Shown here in pieces: positions 12,366 through 23,956 of a DNA stretch of 64,000 nucleotides. The stretch lies in the NCBI RefSeq assembly GCF_002127325.2, contig NC_035443.2, positions 122,015,061-122,079,060 on the forward strand. The letters run 5' to 3'. The notes under the pieces are model-generated. The model made no database searches. It was not told the DNA's origin and saw only the letters and a program-made list of their open reading frames with translations. Position 1 is the stretch's first letter. Each line of letters starts with the position of its first letter. The translations under genes were made by a program, and so were the position numbers. This stretch comes from Helianthus annuus (lineage: Eukaryota > Streptophyta > Magnoliopsida > Asterales > Asteraceae).

Positions 12366-13325
12366 TAGGGTTCTAGAGTGAACACTAGGTTGAGATTGAA
12401 CTGTGTGAACTAATCTGAGCCATTGGATTACATCATCTAGAGATTTTTAAACAATGACAAGATTGTAATTATAATGTTGTAACTCCCCTTTAAAATAAAT
12501 GACATAAGAGTATTTGCGTCTTTTATAAATTGCATTTATTAAAAAATATAATCAAAATCCCTAAAATCTCGCTAGTTTCCGTATATATAAGATAAACAGC
12601 TGTTAGTGTATACATGTGTACAGTCTCACTAGCATCAGTTTATACAAGATACACAGATGTTAGTTTATACACATGTGTACAGTCTCACAAACTATCAATT
12701 TATACAAAATACACAGCTGTTAGTTTATACACATATGTACAATCTCGCTAACTATTAGTTTATACAATAAACACAACTGTTAGTTTATACACATGTGTAC
12801 AGTCTTTTATACATCTATGTATTATATTAAAAAATGGTTACATATGTGTATATTAACAACATATAGTATATTATGCATGCGCACGAGTAGATTCATATAA
12901 AAATTATGAAATTAATGAAAACGAAACATATCACATGTATGCAAAAATAAATAACTTCATCGCATATTCAAAAAAAGAGTTAATGCCCAAAAATAATTAC
13001 AATTTCAATCTCAGAGAAAATCTTCAATATTTATTGAAAATTATAAAAAGTTAAAAACAATATATTATGATATCTATATATATGGATAATAAAAGAAAAA
13101 CAATATTAAAGTTAAGACTAAAACAAAATCTATGGATAAATAAAAGACAGAAAAATAATTAAAAATGAGAGAAAGAGAGAGTTAATAGAGGAGAAAATTA
13201 AGTGATTTTCATTAAACATACTTGGCTAATGTCAATCTTACCCTTTTAATATAAAAAATGATCAAGGGTCAAGATTAGTTCACATAGTTCACTCTCAAGA
13301 GTCAAGAAGTTGTTCACTCTTGAAC

Positions 13326-13329
<4 letters not shown>
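12363..13329. mobile_element. Non-autonomous element between TA tracts (2 of 3)
   Basis: The left end (ggttctagagtgaacactag...gtgtgaactaatc) pairs with the inverted right end (ggttcaagagtgaacaac...tgtgaactaatc), giving a diverged TIR of about 65 bp. (TA)n tracts of 38 bp and about 68 bp flank it. The centre has five near-repeats of 'gttagtttatacacatgtgtacagtctc' (12600-12800). No ORF. Confidence 0.55.

Positions 13330-13397
<68 letters not shown>
13330..13397. repeat. (TA)n microsatellite
   Basis: An uninterrupted TA tract of about 68 bp between two non-autonomous elements. Confidence 0.95.
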
Positions 13398-13401
<4 letters not shown>

Positions 13402-13710
13402 AAGTGTAAAATACAATATCCCTTAACGTACAATACGTACAATATAGTGAAATGGTATGTTATAAAAAAGCATGTTGGAAATCGCATATTGGTTTTTTTG
13501 ATGAAATCGCATGTTGTTTTTTTTTTTTTTTGTAGAAATTTCGCATGTTGGTAAATATGATGAAATCGCATGTTGGTATATAAAGCAATTTCGCATGTTG
13601 GTTTTTCAGCATAAATCGCATGTTCAAAATTGAATTTGCACCAGATCGGACGGCTGAGATGAGCGCGTACATATTGTACGATAAGAGCTATTGTGCATTA
13701 ATCTAACCCT
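13398..13710. mobile_element. Small non-autonomous element between TA tracts (3 of 3)
   Basis: The left end, gtgaaagtgtaaaatacaat...cgtacaatacgtac, is related by inversion to the right end (complement agggttagattaatgcacaa...cgtacaatatgtac). Internally there are five spaced copies of 'aaatcgcatgttgg' or its variant. TA tracts flank both sides. No coding sequence. Confidence 0.5.
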
Positions 13711-13729
13711 ATATATATATATATACATA

Positions 13730-13763
<34 letters not shown>

Positions 13764-13948
13764 GGGTGTTCACGGTTCGGTTTCAAACTGTGAAACCGCC
13801 CAAATCGGTCATCGGTTTGGTTTCACGATCGGTTTTTTTAGTTATCTTTCGGTCGGTCGGTTTCAATATTTTTAAACCGTAGCAAACGGTTTGGTTTATG
13901 GTTTGTAGCAAAAACCAACCGTAATAAGCCGAACCGGACCGTACGACT

Positions 13949-14419
13949 CTATTTTATTATTTTCTAATATTTCATATATTACTAGTAATAAGCCCGTGCG
14001 CGTTGCGGCGCGGGCACATCGGAAATATCAAATGGATTAGTCCAAACGTTATGTGATACGTAACCATACGAAAACGATTGTGTTCGACGTATTCCAAAAG
14101 GCCAAAATAGAGGGGTAGTAGAAACATAAAAAGAACTAAAATGGGTAATTCATCAATAAATATTGTTTGGAAGTCTCAATTCGGTGTCCAGAACAAAAGT
14201 AAGTTTGTGCTTTTGATTGGTAACTACAATCTCATTGAAGTCATATATTCAATGTATGCTTATATAAAGCTATGTAAGTCTTGAGCACGCCCAAATCATA
14301 TGAACGAACATACAACCAACGCTCAAAGAAGATTTTAAGCTGATATAACAGTGAGAAACATATAAATGGATGGAAAGCCCCTCGTTTGTCCAACAAATTC
14401 ATTCAACTCCTGACCAAGT
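13949..14419. other. Left interior of the candidate hAT element
   Basis: No ORF is supported. A GC-rich hairpin-forming word, gcccgtgcgcgttgcggcgc, begins near 13992 right after an AT-rich run. That arrangement is often seen at or near the ends of plant DNA elements. The rest has no recognisable content. Confidence 0.4.
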
Positions 14420-14424
14420 CCTTA

Positions 14425-14810
14425 TGTGACAACCCTCACATTTACAGGTATCCGTACAATTAATTAATATTTAATTTGTGCTTAATAACTGTGCTTGATT
14501 ACAACTGTGATTAAACTGCTTTCTGTTTTCTGTTATATACATACATATGCATCACATTTTATACTGTCACTCCTTTTATTTCATACAAATTTTAGTGACA
14601 AACTTGATGCACAAAGCACAGTTAGCACACTAAACGGATAACCCAGAAACATGCTGACAATGCCAGCACCTAGACAGACAATGTTTTTGAGGCCAGTGTG
14701 AGCCAGAGATAGAATACTACACTAGTAGGGAGTGTAGGGAAGTGAGGACCATAAAACTGCGTCACTAGGTGATAGTTATAGTGCCCGGAAGTGCCTAAAA
14801 CACACTTTAA
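14425..14810 (+). repeat. Truncated 5' LTR
   Basis: It matches 18362-18747 of the 3' LTR almost base for base, then stops inside 'cactttaaa'. After this point comes filler DNA and then the zinc knuckle coding region. About 2.55 kb of LTR plus leader and gag are missing. Confidence 0.92.
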
Positions 14811-14845
14811 ACCAACGCTTTAAGATGGCACTTTAAGAGGGAAAT

Positions 14846-17800
14846 GGAAATGGAAATGGTCGAGGACTGGGATGTTTTAATTGTGGAGAGGTTGGGCACT
14901 TTAAGAGGGAATGCCCAAAACTGAATCAAGCCCGTGGGAGAGTATTCAACATTGGAGCAAGGGAAGCGCGCCAGGATCCAAACGCTGTCACTGGTACGTT
15001 CCCTATAAACCAACGCTTTGCATCTGTTCTGTTTGATACTGGTGCCAACTATAGCTTTGTATCGTTAGAATTTAAGAATATGCTTGGGTTAACTGCTAGT
15101 AAATTAGACATTCCGTACTCAATTAAACTGGCTAATGGAAAGCTAGTTGAAGCAAATGAAGTCGTCCGAGGATGTGTAATTGAGCTGGGAGAACGCGAGT
15201 TCACTTTGGATCTACTACCAGTCGAGTTGGGAAGTTTCGACGTGGTAGTAGGAATGGATTGGTTGTCAAGCAACAAAGCCGAGATTGTTTGTCACGAAAA
15301 GACCATCCGCATCCCAATAGAAGATGGAGAGACGATCGTAGTCCACGGAGAAAAGCGAGACACGCCATTGAGAATCATTAGCTGTCTGAAGGCTAGAAAG
15401 TGTTTACAGAAGGGATGTGTTGCCTTCTTGGCACACATCGTGGATAAAGAAGCTGTTGAGCCAAAGATCGAAGACATTCCAGTCGTAAAAGAATATCCTG
15501 AAGTCTTTCCAGAAGACTTGCCAGGATTACCGCCGCAAAGACAAGTCGAGTTCCACATTGACTTAGTTCCAGGCGCCGCGCCTGTGGCTAAGGCACCCTA
15601 CCGACTTGCGCCTTCAAAGATGCAGGAGTTGTCAACGCAACTTCAAGAGTTGTTAGACAAAGGATTCATCAGACCAAGCTTCTCACCTTGGGGAGCTCCA
15701 GTTTTGTTTGTCAAGAAGAAAGATGGTAGTTTTCGTATGTGTATCGACTACCGAGAACTAAACAAGCTGACAATCAAGAATAGATATCCTCTACCGAGAA
15801 TTGATGACCTGTTCGATCAACTTCAAGGTTCAAGTTTCTACTCCAAGATCGATTTGCGATCAGGATATCATCAGTTGAGAATTCAAGAGGAAAGTATTCC
15901 CAAGACTGCTTTTAGAACTCGATATAGACATTACGAGTTCCTGGTGATGCCGTTTGGGTTGACAAACGCGCCAGCAGTTTTTATGGATTTGATGAATAGA
16001 GTTTGTAAACCGTACCTCGACAAAATTCGTGATTGTGTTCATCGATGACATTTTGCTCTACTCGAAGACGAAGGATGAGCACGAACAGCATTTAAGAGCT
16101 ATTTTGGAGCTACTTAAAAAGGAGAAGTTGTATGCCAAGTTCTCGAAGTGCGAGTTCTGGTTACGCGAAGTCCAATTTCTTGGACATGTGGTTAATGGAA
16201 ATGGAATCCATGTGGATCCCACAAAGATCGAAGCGATAAAGAATTGGGAGACTCCAAAGACACCAACTGAGATTCGACAGTTCTTAGGTTTGGCTAGTTA
16301 TTATCGAAGGTTCATTGAGGATTTCTCAAAAATCGCTCAACCTTTGACTTCCCTCACGCAGAAAGACAAGAAGTTTGATTGGGGAGACAAACAAGAAGAA
16401 GCGTTTCAGTTGCTGAAGAACAGGCTATGTAATGCGTCGATCTTATCGCTACCCGAAGGAACAGACGACTTCATGTTATATTGTGACGCCTCGCGTCAAG
16501 GGTTAGGATGCGTGTTGATGCAGCGACAGAAAGTTATAGCATACGCTTCTCGCCAGTTAAAGGTTCACGAGAAAAACTATACCACGCACGACTTGGAGTT
16601 AGGCGCGGTGGTATTCGCATTGAAGATCTAGCGACATTATTTGTATGGTACGCGATGCACAATCTTCACTGATCATAAGAGCCTGTAGCACATATTTGAC
16701 CAAAAGGAGCTAAACATGAGACAAAGACGTTGGGTTGAACTGTTGAACGACTACGACTGTGAGATCAAGTATCATCCAGGGAAGGCGAATGTGGTCGCCG
16801 ATGCCCTAAGTCGGAAAGAAAGGATCAAGCCCATAAGGGTTAGGGCTTTGGAAATGATTATCCAAACAGACCTCTCATTGCGCATTCGTGCCGCGTAGAA
16901 AGAAGCTCTCAAAGAAAGGAATATTGAGGACGAATATCTCTGTGGGATGGATAAGCAGTTGGTACCAAACGAGGAAGGAACTCTGTGCTTCATGAAACGA
17001 ATTTGGGTTCCTCTATTTGGTGGCTTGAGAAAGGTCATTTTCGATGAAGCTCACAAGTCGTGTTACTCGATTCATCCCGGTGCGGATAAGATGTACCAAG
17101 ATCTTAAGGATTTCTACTGGTGGCCAAGGATGAAAGGTGATGTTGCGGTATACATTGGTAAATGTTTAACTTACGCCAAGGTAAAAGCCGAGAACCAAAA
17201 GCCTTCAGGTCTTCTGCAGCAACCTGAAATACCCAAACGGAAATGGAAACAGATTTCAATGGATTTCATAACGAAATTGCCAAGAACGCCCAAAGGCCAC
17301 GATACGATTTGGGTGATAGTAGACCGTCTAACGAAATCTGCACACTTTTTGCCAATCAGGGAAAAAGACAGCACGAGTAAACTAGCAGAGATATACATGA
17401 GAGAGATTGTTGCACGACATGGAGTGCCTCTCTCAATCATCTCAGATAGAGACGGAAGATTCGTGTCAAGGATTTGGCAATCCTTTCAAGAAGCATTCGG
17501 TTCTCAGTTGAACCTAAGTACAGCATTTCACCCGCAAACGAATGGATAGAGTGAACGAACGATTCAGACATTAGAAGACATGCTGCGAGCTTGTGTAATG
17601 GATTTAGGTAGAAGTTGGGACACTCACCTACCATTGGTCGAATTTTCATACAACAACAGTTATCACGCAAGTATTCAAGCCACACCGTTCGAAGCTCTTT
17701 ATGGACGCAAATGTCGATCACCGATTTGTTGGATTGACGCTGGTGATAGACAATTAGTTGGTCCGGAATTGGTCCAGGAGACGACAGACAAGATTGCACA

Positions 17801-18326
17801 GATCCGAGAGCGCATCAAGGCGGCTCGCGATCGTCAAAAGTGTTATGCAGACCGAAGAAGGAAACCTCTGGAATTCGAGGTAGGAGATATGATATTATTG
17901 AAGGTTTCACCCTGGAAGGGTGTGGCACGCTTTGGGAAGCTTGGAAAGTTGAATCCGCGCTACATTGGCCCGTTCAGAATTCTGCAAAGGATTGTGCTTG
18001 TAGCATACAAATTGGACTTACCTGCTGAACTTAATAGCGTACATGATACATTCCATGTATCAAATTTGAAAAAGAGTCCAACACAAGAGACAGTTGTCAT
18101 TCCTGCTGACGAAGTTCATATCGACGACACGCTCCACTTTGTTGAAGGGCCAGTTGAAGTCACTGATTGGAAGATTAGCAAAACACGCAGGAGTAGTGTC
18201 AAGCTCGTCAAAGTTCGATGGAAAGCAAGACATGGCCCAGAATTCACGTGGGAACGTGAGGATCGTATGAAGGAGAAATACCCCCATTTATTTCCCAAGA
18301 CCCCTGCAACTAGAAGCAGAACCTAA
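14846..18326 (+). pseudogene. gag-pol polyprotein remnant (zinc knuckle, PR, RT, RH, INT)
   Basis: The order seen is a zinc knuckle [14 protein letters not shown] (about 14865-14915), aspartic protease DTGANYSF (about 15035), RT with FIDDIL (about 16035), RNase H (about 16470-16620) and integrase. The integrase has the Asp of MDFITK, the Asp of ISDRDGRF and the Glu of SERT, and a chromodomain-like tail ending [17 protein letters not shown]. The gene is dead. One extra A in the run at 16022-16025 shifts the frame just before the RT catalytic motif. In-frame TAG codons lie at 16629, 16686, 16896 and 17547. The integrase zinc-binding motif also has Tyr in place of a Cys (CLTYAK). Domain order PR-RT-RH-INT identifies Ty3/gypsy. 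Confidence 0.95.
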
Positions 18327-18348
18327 AATTTCGGAACGAAATTTTCTT

Positions 18349-18361
18349 AACGGGGGGAGAA
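18349..18361 (+). other. Polypurine tract
   Basis: The sequence aacggggggagaa lies immediately before the 3' LTR start at 18362. It is the plus-strand primer site for reverse transcription and fixes the LTR boundary. Confidence 0.9.
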
Positions 18362-21298
18362 TGTGACAACCCTCACATTTACAGGTATCCGTACAATTAA
18401 TTAATATTTAATTTGTGCTTAATGATTGTGCTTGATTACAACTGTGATTAAACTGCTTTCTGTTTTCTGCTATATACATACATATGCATCACATTTTATA
18501 CTGTCACTCCATTTATTTCATATAAATTTTAGTGACAAACTTGATGCACAAAGCACAGTTAGCACACTAAACGGATAACCCAGAAACATGTTGACAATGC
18601 CAGCACCTAGACAGACAATGTTTTTGAGGCCAGTGTGAGCCAGAGATAGAATACTACACTAGTAGGGAGTGTAGGGAAGTGAGGACCATAAAACTGCGTC
18701 ACTAGGTGATAGTTATAGTGCCCGGAAGTGCCTAAAACACACTTTAAATGCAGAATTCTGCACTAAATAACAAAAATTCAGCATTTAACTATGCTAGTAA
18801 AGTGCAAAAACTTGGCAAAATAGTCCTAGATACTTTCCAAAGTGTTGGGAATTAAATGTGTCACTAAAAGTAACATAAAAGACACTTTATGGATTAATTT
18901 AGCACTTTAACGGACAACACCCAACCGAACAACCGGACTTTACCCGGAACACAAAAATATTGTCAAACACATTATTTTTATTTTTCTCAGCTAGTTAGGG
19001 TCCCCGAACACCCTAACACACTATATATTTAATAACACTCATAACACCCTAACTATATCACTTGGTTTCTAACTAAACATGTAACCATCCATTGAAACCC
19101 AGCCCTATACCCCCCCCCCTTGGGCGACGGTCACAATGGGTGACCCACCCATTGATTTTCTTCATTATTTTATTAGATCATGTAGTTGGATAATAGAACA
19201 CATTGTACAATGGTTAATGATGGTTAGGGATTATAAGTAAACCCTTGGGTCCATCATTCTCCTCATCGCCATCAACATTTCAAACCTTTCTCTCCTTCTT
19301 CTCCTTGGATCGGCCGAAACCACCACACCCACCATCACCACCTTCAAGTTTCTTTCAAGCAATCCAAGGGCATCCAAAGGTGCTAGGAATCCTACAAGCA
19401 AGCTTGGTGTGTTCGGAAGCTCAAGGACCTCTCTCGTTTTCTTTTATCCATCACTTTTATACTCTTGAACTCCCCTAGCCTTGTGCTAGTGGTAAGTGTC
19501 TTAGATCTTCATCTTCTTCATATTTTTGATGGTTAATAGTTAAAAGAATGATGAAAAGATAAGAACTCTAAAGAAACATAAACAAGTCTTGGAACATAAA
19601 CTAACTATGAGATGAAGTAGTGTTATAATGATAAAGAAATCATGTTATTCTTGTGATGTTATGATTGTTGTATGTTGTTTGTTAGTAAAAATGGTATGGA
19701 TCATCACATGGACTTGCAAGATCATGCTTAAAAACATGAACTAGCAAGATGTGAAAGTTAGAAATGTTGTGGATGATGGAATCATCCACACATAAACTAT
19801 GAACTTGAATAAATACATGTTTTCTTGAAAAATAAAGATCAAAATGAGTTATAATCTTGTAGATCTAAAGATCCACGAGTGGTTTTTCGAAAGAACCAAG
19901 TGAAAAGTATGAGTTTTGTTAAAACTTGGATCTTACACAAACTTATCATATTTTTAGTTAATAAACAAGTGTAGAAACACTTGTGTAATAAGAAAATTTC
20001 ACAAAGAAATATTTTTGGAAAATATGACTAGAAGTTGTAAATATTCAAACTCTTTAAAAATAAAGTTTTTAAAGAACTAATCACATTTTTAAAGGTAACA
20101 AGACTTACTAAGTATGCTAGTAAGTTACTACATGTTTGTATAAATTTTCAAGTTCATAAGTTTATGGTTTATACTTATTTTTGTCAAGATTGGTAAATAG
20201 AGGCTGTATGTTGTTGATTGAAAATTGTTGAATGATTTTACAAAAGAAAATGACATGCTAGTAAGCATGGACACCTCCATTTACAAAGGAAACTCTAACG
20301 AATTTTTTCTAAAATAATTATTATTATTTTAACAAGTATAATATCAAAGTAACGCAACTCAAAATGCTAAACCCTAAGCTAAGGCACGGCCCATTCGTCT
20401 AATAGACATTAGTATGTGTAGGTCGTCACGCAGCAGATCGAGTTTGAGATTGACGTTACAGGATACGCACTTCTGTGAGTTCATGTCCCCCTTTTCTCTT
20501 TACTGTTTTCAGTTTTATACTTCGGGGGTGAAATACATGCGATAATTATTACAAACATTTATTTACATGTTATGGTTAGCGTAGGGAGGGTTTACTACTA
20601 GATCATGTGAAGGGTGGGTACAACACTTAAGGCCATTAATCCTCGTTGTTAGGACCGAGGGACACAAGAGTGATAGATCTATCTGGGTGTAGCGAGCCCA
20701 CACCCGTGAGGCCGGGGCGGCCTATAGAGGTGACTGTGTCTTACCGCCGAAGCCCGGTAACAAATCTGCTAGGTTTGAGTTTTCCTGCACTTTCTCACAC
20801 ATATCAGTGGCTTTGCAACCTATTGGTGATCTCTTTTCCTTATTGCTACATACCAGGGACTTTTATTCATACATGAAAGGTTTATTCATACTCACTTTTA
20901 CATGAACTCGCTCAACTTTTGTTGATTTTTCAAACTACATGCATTTCAGGAAATTAATGGATCTGGCGAAGTATGCAATCGTGTCAAGCTGCGTAGGAAG
21001 TAATGATGTCATCCAGGTTTAGGAGGTGTGACCCTTGCCTGGACGGGTTACACGTCTTTAAACCATGTTTTTATTTAGGTCTTTTGTGGTATCTTGAGAA
21101 CACGTTTTAATTATGTCATGGTTGTATTTTGTTTCATGTGTCAACTTTTAAAACAATGTTGTTGTGGTAACTTTTAAAACTTAATGAATGGATGACTATC
21201 ATGTGCTTTATTTTCATATAGCATTGTTATGATTGTGCTATGGTATTAAGAAGTCACACCAATTAAACCCACGCTTCCGTAAAAGCCAGGGTGTGACA
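18362..21298 (+). repeat. 3' LTR (2937 bp), Tekay-like
   Basis: It starts TGTGACAACCCTC directly after the PPT and ends GGGTGTGACA before TSD cctta. It contains a poly-C tract at about 19111 and a conserved segment around 20630-20720 (accgagggacacaagagtga...gcgagccc). Diverged copies of that segment occur in the solo LTR at 24835-28811 (about 25440-25510) and in 32101-35716. The small ORFs within it are not genes. Confidence 0.93.
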
Positions 21299-21716
21299 CC
21301 TTATCCATGACTCGTTAACCTTTTTAACCAGTTGCTGCTAATCTGAAGCCTGTTCCTGGCTCACTAACCTGCTAACCCATTACCCACGTGACCCGCGAAC
21401 AAAATGATTAACCCAACAACTTGAAAATACATCAAAAGCACTTGAAGCATACAAAAGTAACTAAACAAATAAACTAAATTAATACTACCTATAATATAAT
21501 AAATATGACAGTTATAAGTATTTGTGTTTATTTTAGTTACTATGATACGGGCAACATACTGACTAATTTTACACTTAATATTGAACAAATTAAAACCAAT
21601 AAAACCAATAAGTGGTAGTTTTACCTCAAGGATGTTGATTAAGGTGAAATGTGAGGTTGTCGTAATCGTGAAAAATTGGCCTGAATTAGTCTTCTTTTAA
21701 CGGCTCGGCTATTTAC

Positions 21717-21843
21717 CTAGTTACAATTTGCACCTGAGCAGGGAACCGTGATTCACTTGGGTTCTTTTTGTCTTCCCATGTAGACGGATCGACCTTTGTT
21801 CCACCAAGAAATATTTGTTTCCCGTCGTGTTTGACATTCTTCA
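21717..21843 (-). pseudogene. Captured exon of a DCD-domain (development and cell death) protein
   Basis: On the minus strand the sequence after a good splice acceptor (ttatttacag, just above 21843) encodes MKNVKHDGKQIFLGG, then KVDPSTWEDKKNPSESRFPA and QVQIVT. It ends at a donor AG|GTAAAT at about 21717-21712. The GT(K/N)xDPxxWEDKKxPxESRFPAQV string is the DCD-domain signature of plant NRP/B2-type proteins, recognised from family knowledge. Only one exon's worth is present. Both splice signals remain, so it could be spliced into a transcript, but it cannot encode the full domain. Confidence 0.7.
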
Positions 21844-22044
21844 TCTGTAAATAAACGACCCCGACATAATCAAATTTATTGAAATCGATCATAATTAATT
21901 TCAAAATAGAAACCAATTTCAAGATTTTCTTGAAAAGAAATAACATACTCGTTTTTAGATCACAACCTTCTAATACATAGCAGGTGAAAGAATAAATTTG
22001 GTTTGACTATCAAACATAAAAGAAGGTGCATTAGAAAAAGTAAA

Positions 22045-22165
22045 GCACATTATTAATATATCATCTTTGGCACTATAGTCAGCAATATGCTCAAGCAATG
22101 TTTCCACACTTGAGTTTTCTTCAGCACGCGAGTGCCAAATAGAAAAGTGCAATGGTGTCACTTCA
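22045..22165 (-). pseudogene. Captured ankyrin-repeat exon B (AAA-ATPase/CbbX-like gene)
   Basis: The minus strand encodes TPLHFSIWHSRAEENSSVET followed by LLEHIADYSAKD. This is an ankyrin repeat resembling the region before the AAA domain in plant ankyrin-AAA (CbbX-like) proteins. That parent assignment is from memory and should be searched. The expected acceptor CAG reads CAT, so the splice site looks damaged. It is preceded by exon A with an intron-sized gap, so genomic DNA rather than cDNA was captured. Confidence 0.65.
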
Positions 22166-22259
22166 TTATGCATATAAAACATTAACGATTAAATATTTAT
22201 AATGTTCACCGTGCAATAACTAATTATTTAAAAAAAAGGAAAAAAGATGGAACACATAC

Positions 22260-22372
22260 ATTTGCTTTGGCTTCGGTGGAAACCCCATGAGAGAGAAGAG
22301 GCCCTGCAGCTTCATTACCACCGTTTTAGCAGCCATATGCAATTGGGTTCCTCCATACTACACCATTGACCA
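22260..22372 (-). pseudogene. Captured ankyrin-repeat exon A of the same gene
   Basis: On the minus strand, from about 22372, the reading YGGTQLHMAAK shifts by one base and continues GGNEAAGPLLSHGVSTEAKA. Together these match the ankyrin repeat that normally precedes exon B. A consensus donor follows (AAT|GTATGT at about 22262). There is one frameshift in the exon. Order, spacing and strand agree with exon B. Confidence 0.65.
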
Positions 22373-22613
22373 TTACGTCACCGTCTGTTCTCCGGTTCCA
22401 CCCTGACCAATTACCCTAATCCGTTTCCACACGCACATAATGCATAATTTCCAACTCGGCATAAAAGTACACCATAATCCTCATCTGCAATCGCCATAAC
22501 ATGACCAACGCTCGCAGCTCTGTATCATTGATTCGTTCATTTAGCCCTAAAAGGTACTGTAAAACGTAATCAAATACCTCGCTAGACTTATCTTTGTTTT
22601 CATGAAGCTCAGT

Positions 22614-22859
22614 CTAAATCCTAACCGCCGCTAGATCTTGTTGTATTAGCCGCCGCCACGCGTAGTCTGCCGTCCTCGGGAAGTCAATTCTGGTAATCGT
22701 CGGTAGATCACCTTGAAAGAAGCACTTGTAACCCTTTGATCCATCGGATATGTGACATGCAAAAGGAGATAGGTCTGCCGGACCGTCGTTGGAAGTCGTC
22801 TTGGGTATCCGGAGTAAACAATTGCGGCCGCAGATGCGGCCCTCGCCGGTCATCGACAC
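22614..22859 (-). pseudogene. Unrecognised coding-like segment in the captured block
   Basis: An open minus-strand frame of 81 codons has a less AT-rich base composition than its surroundings. It includes DLSPFACHISDGSKGYKCFF and a tail AWRRLIQQDLAAVRI. I do not recognise the family. It shares strand with the ankyrin and DCD exons and may be another captured exon; it could also be chance. Confidence 0.35.
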
Positions 22860-23286
22860 CAGAGATTAACAATCGCAGCCGGATTACACAAACGCAACAA
22901 ACTTAATTTGCAATATGTAAAAGCTTAGGGGTGCTTAAACAAAAAAAAAACCATTGCAATATAGTAAAATCTTAGGGTTATTTGAAAAAACCATCAAAAT
23001 ATGTCAAAATTTGCGGAAAAATTGGGGAAAACTCTTGTTTCTACTAAAATTTTCAACTGTTGGTGTAATTTAAAACAGATCATCATCTGATCTACATAAA
23101 TTATCAGAAAATTAGGTCAAAATAAACATCAAAATTAAGATCAGGTTATCAAAATTTTGGGAAAAAATAGTGTTTCTACTGAAATTTACAAACAAATCAT
23201 CATCTGAACTCTAGAAATTATCATAAAATTCAGTCAAAACTGAATAAACATCAGAACTGAAATTTACAAACAAATCATCATCTGAC

Positions 23287-23469
23287 CTACAGAAATCTCC
23301 TGCGAATCCTCCAGCGGCCGGAAACGGCATAAGACGGATCTGCAGCATCATCCGGATCTCTCATCCTCGCACATCTAAGCCTCTTCTTATTCCCCCATTT
23401 TAGAAACAAATATGTTGTTGTTTCCGGTTGTTTAAACCCTACAACTCCATTCTTCTCTAATCTATCCAT
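23287..23469 (-). pseudogene. Possible captured first exon (WGNKKRLRC protein)
   Basis: A 60-codon frame starts MDRLEKNGVVGFK and includes LKWGNKKRLRCARMRDPDD. It is followed by tag|gtcag, a possible donor. Upstream on the minus strand (23470-23560) is a CT-rich, UTR-like stretch. The basic WGNKKRLRC segment looks conserved, but I cannot name the gene. It would be the 5' end of the chain of captured exons running leftward to the DCD exon. Confidence 0.4.
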
Positions 23470-23956
23470 AAATTTTCAAGATACAAGCCCTAGGCTAACA
23501 GGTTCATCACTGTGAGAGCATCATTGGAGTGTTCTTGATCTGGTTGCAGATCGAGAGAAGGAGGTTGTTTATGTTTTTTTAGTTTTGTTCGAAGGTGGAT
23601 TGTGGATTTTGGTTTTGTTTTTTGTAGATATTGTTGTGGAATTGTAAGCATATTTGAAGATGATGAGGGTTTGGTTTGTTATATTAGTGCAAGAGGAAGA
23701 AGAAGGGGGAGGCAAAGAGGGTGGGAAACCACTGACTTTGTCTTTTAAGAGAGCATATAATATACAGACATCAATAAATTTAAATCTTAATTTAACCTAT
23801 AAGTATGCAAACTAAAAATGGGTTCGGTTTGGTTCAGTTTAAGAATTCAGTGGTTCGGTTTCGGTTTTCAATTATCAAAAACCGTGACTAACGGCTTGGT
23901 TCACGGTTTAACCCAAAAACTGTCCAAACCGGACCCTGAACACTCCTAATATATAT

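Larger units (their letters stand above)
14425..21298 (+). mobile_element. Ty3/gypsy (Tekay/Del-like) retrotransposon, 5'-deleted
   Basis: The element is bounded by TGTGACAACC and GGTGTGACA and flanked by TSD cctta at 14420-14424 and 21299-21303. The order is a truncated 5' LTR (14425 to about 14810), the tail of gag, pol, a PPT (18349-18361) and a complete 2937-bp 3' LTR. The primer-binding site, most of the 5' LTR and nearly all of gag are deleted. The shared LTR part differs at about 6 of 386 positions, so the insertion is fairly young. Chromovirus/Tekay assignment is inferred from the long LTR and from the C-terminal chromodomain-like tail of the integrase. Confidence 0.92.
13761..23948. 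mobile_element. Candidate hAT element with captured host exons (Pack-type)
   Basis: The left terminus TAGGGGTGTTCACGGTTCGG and the inverted right terminus TAGGAGTGTTCAGGGTCCGG match at most positions. Both ends are followed by hAT-like subterminal cggttcggttt repeats. The flanking 8 bp are atatatat on both sides (13753-13760 and 23949-23956), but this is weak evidence because they lie in a TA tract. Without the nested gypsy element (14425-21298) the body is about 3.3 kb. No transposase was seen. The right arm holds pieces of host genes on the minus strand, described separately. Alternative: the two ends are two broken short hAT MITEs flanking unrelated DNA. Confidence 0.5.

Noticed and set aside
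15049..15558. Minus-strand ORFs overlapping pol
   Set aside because: They are shadows of the plus-strand gag-pol reading.
19245..19478. 77-codon ORF in the 3' LTR
   Set aside because: Ser/Pro-rich translation of a CT-rich LTR leader segment; no homolog recognised and no conservation in the sister LTRs.
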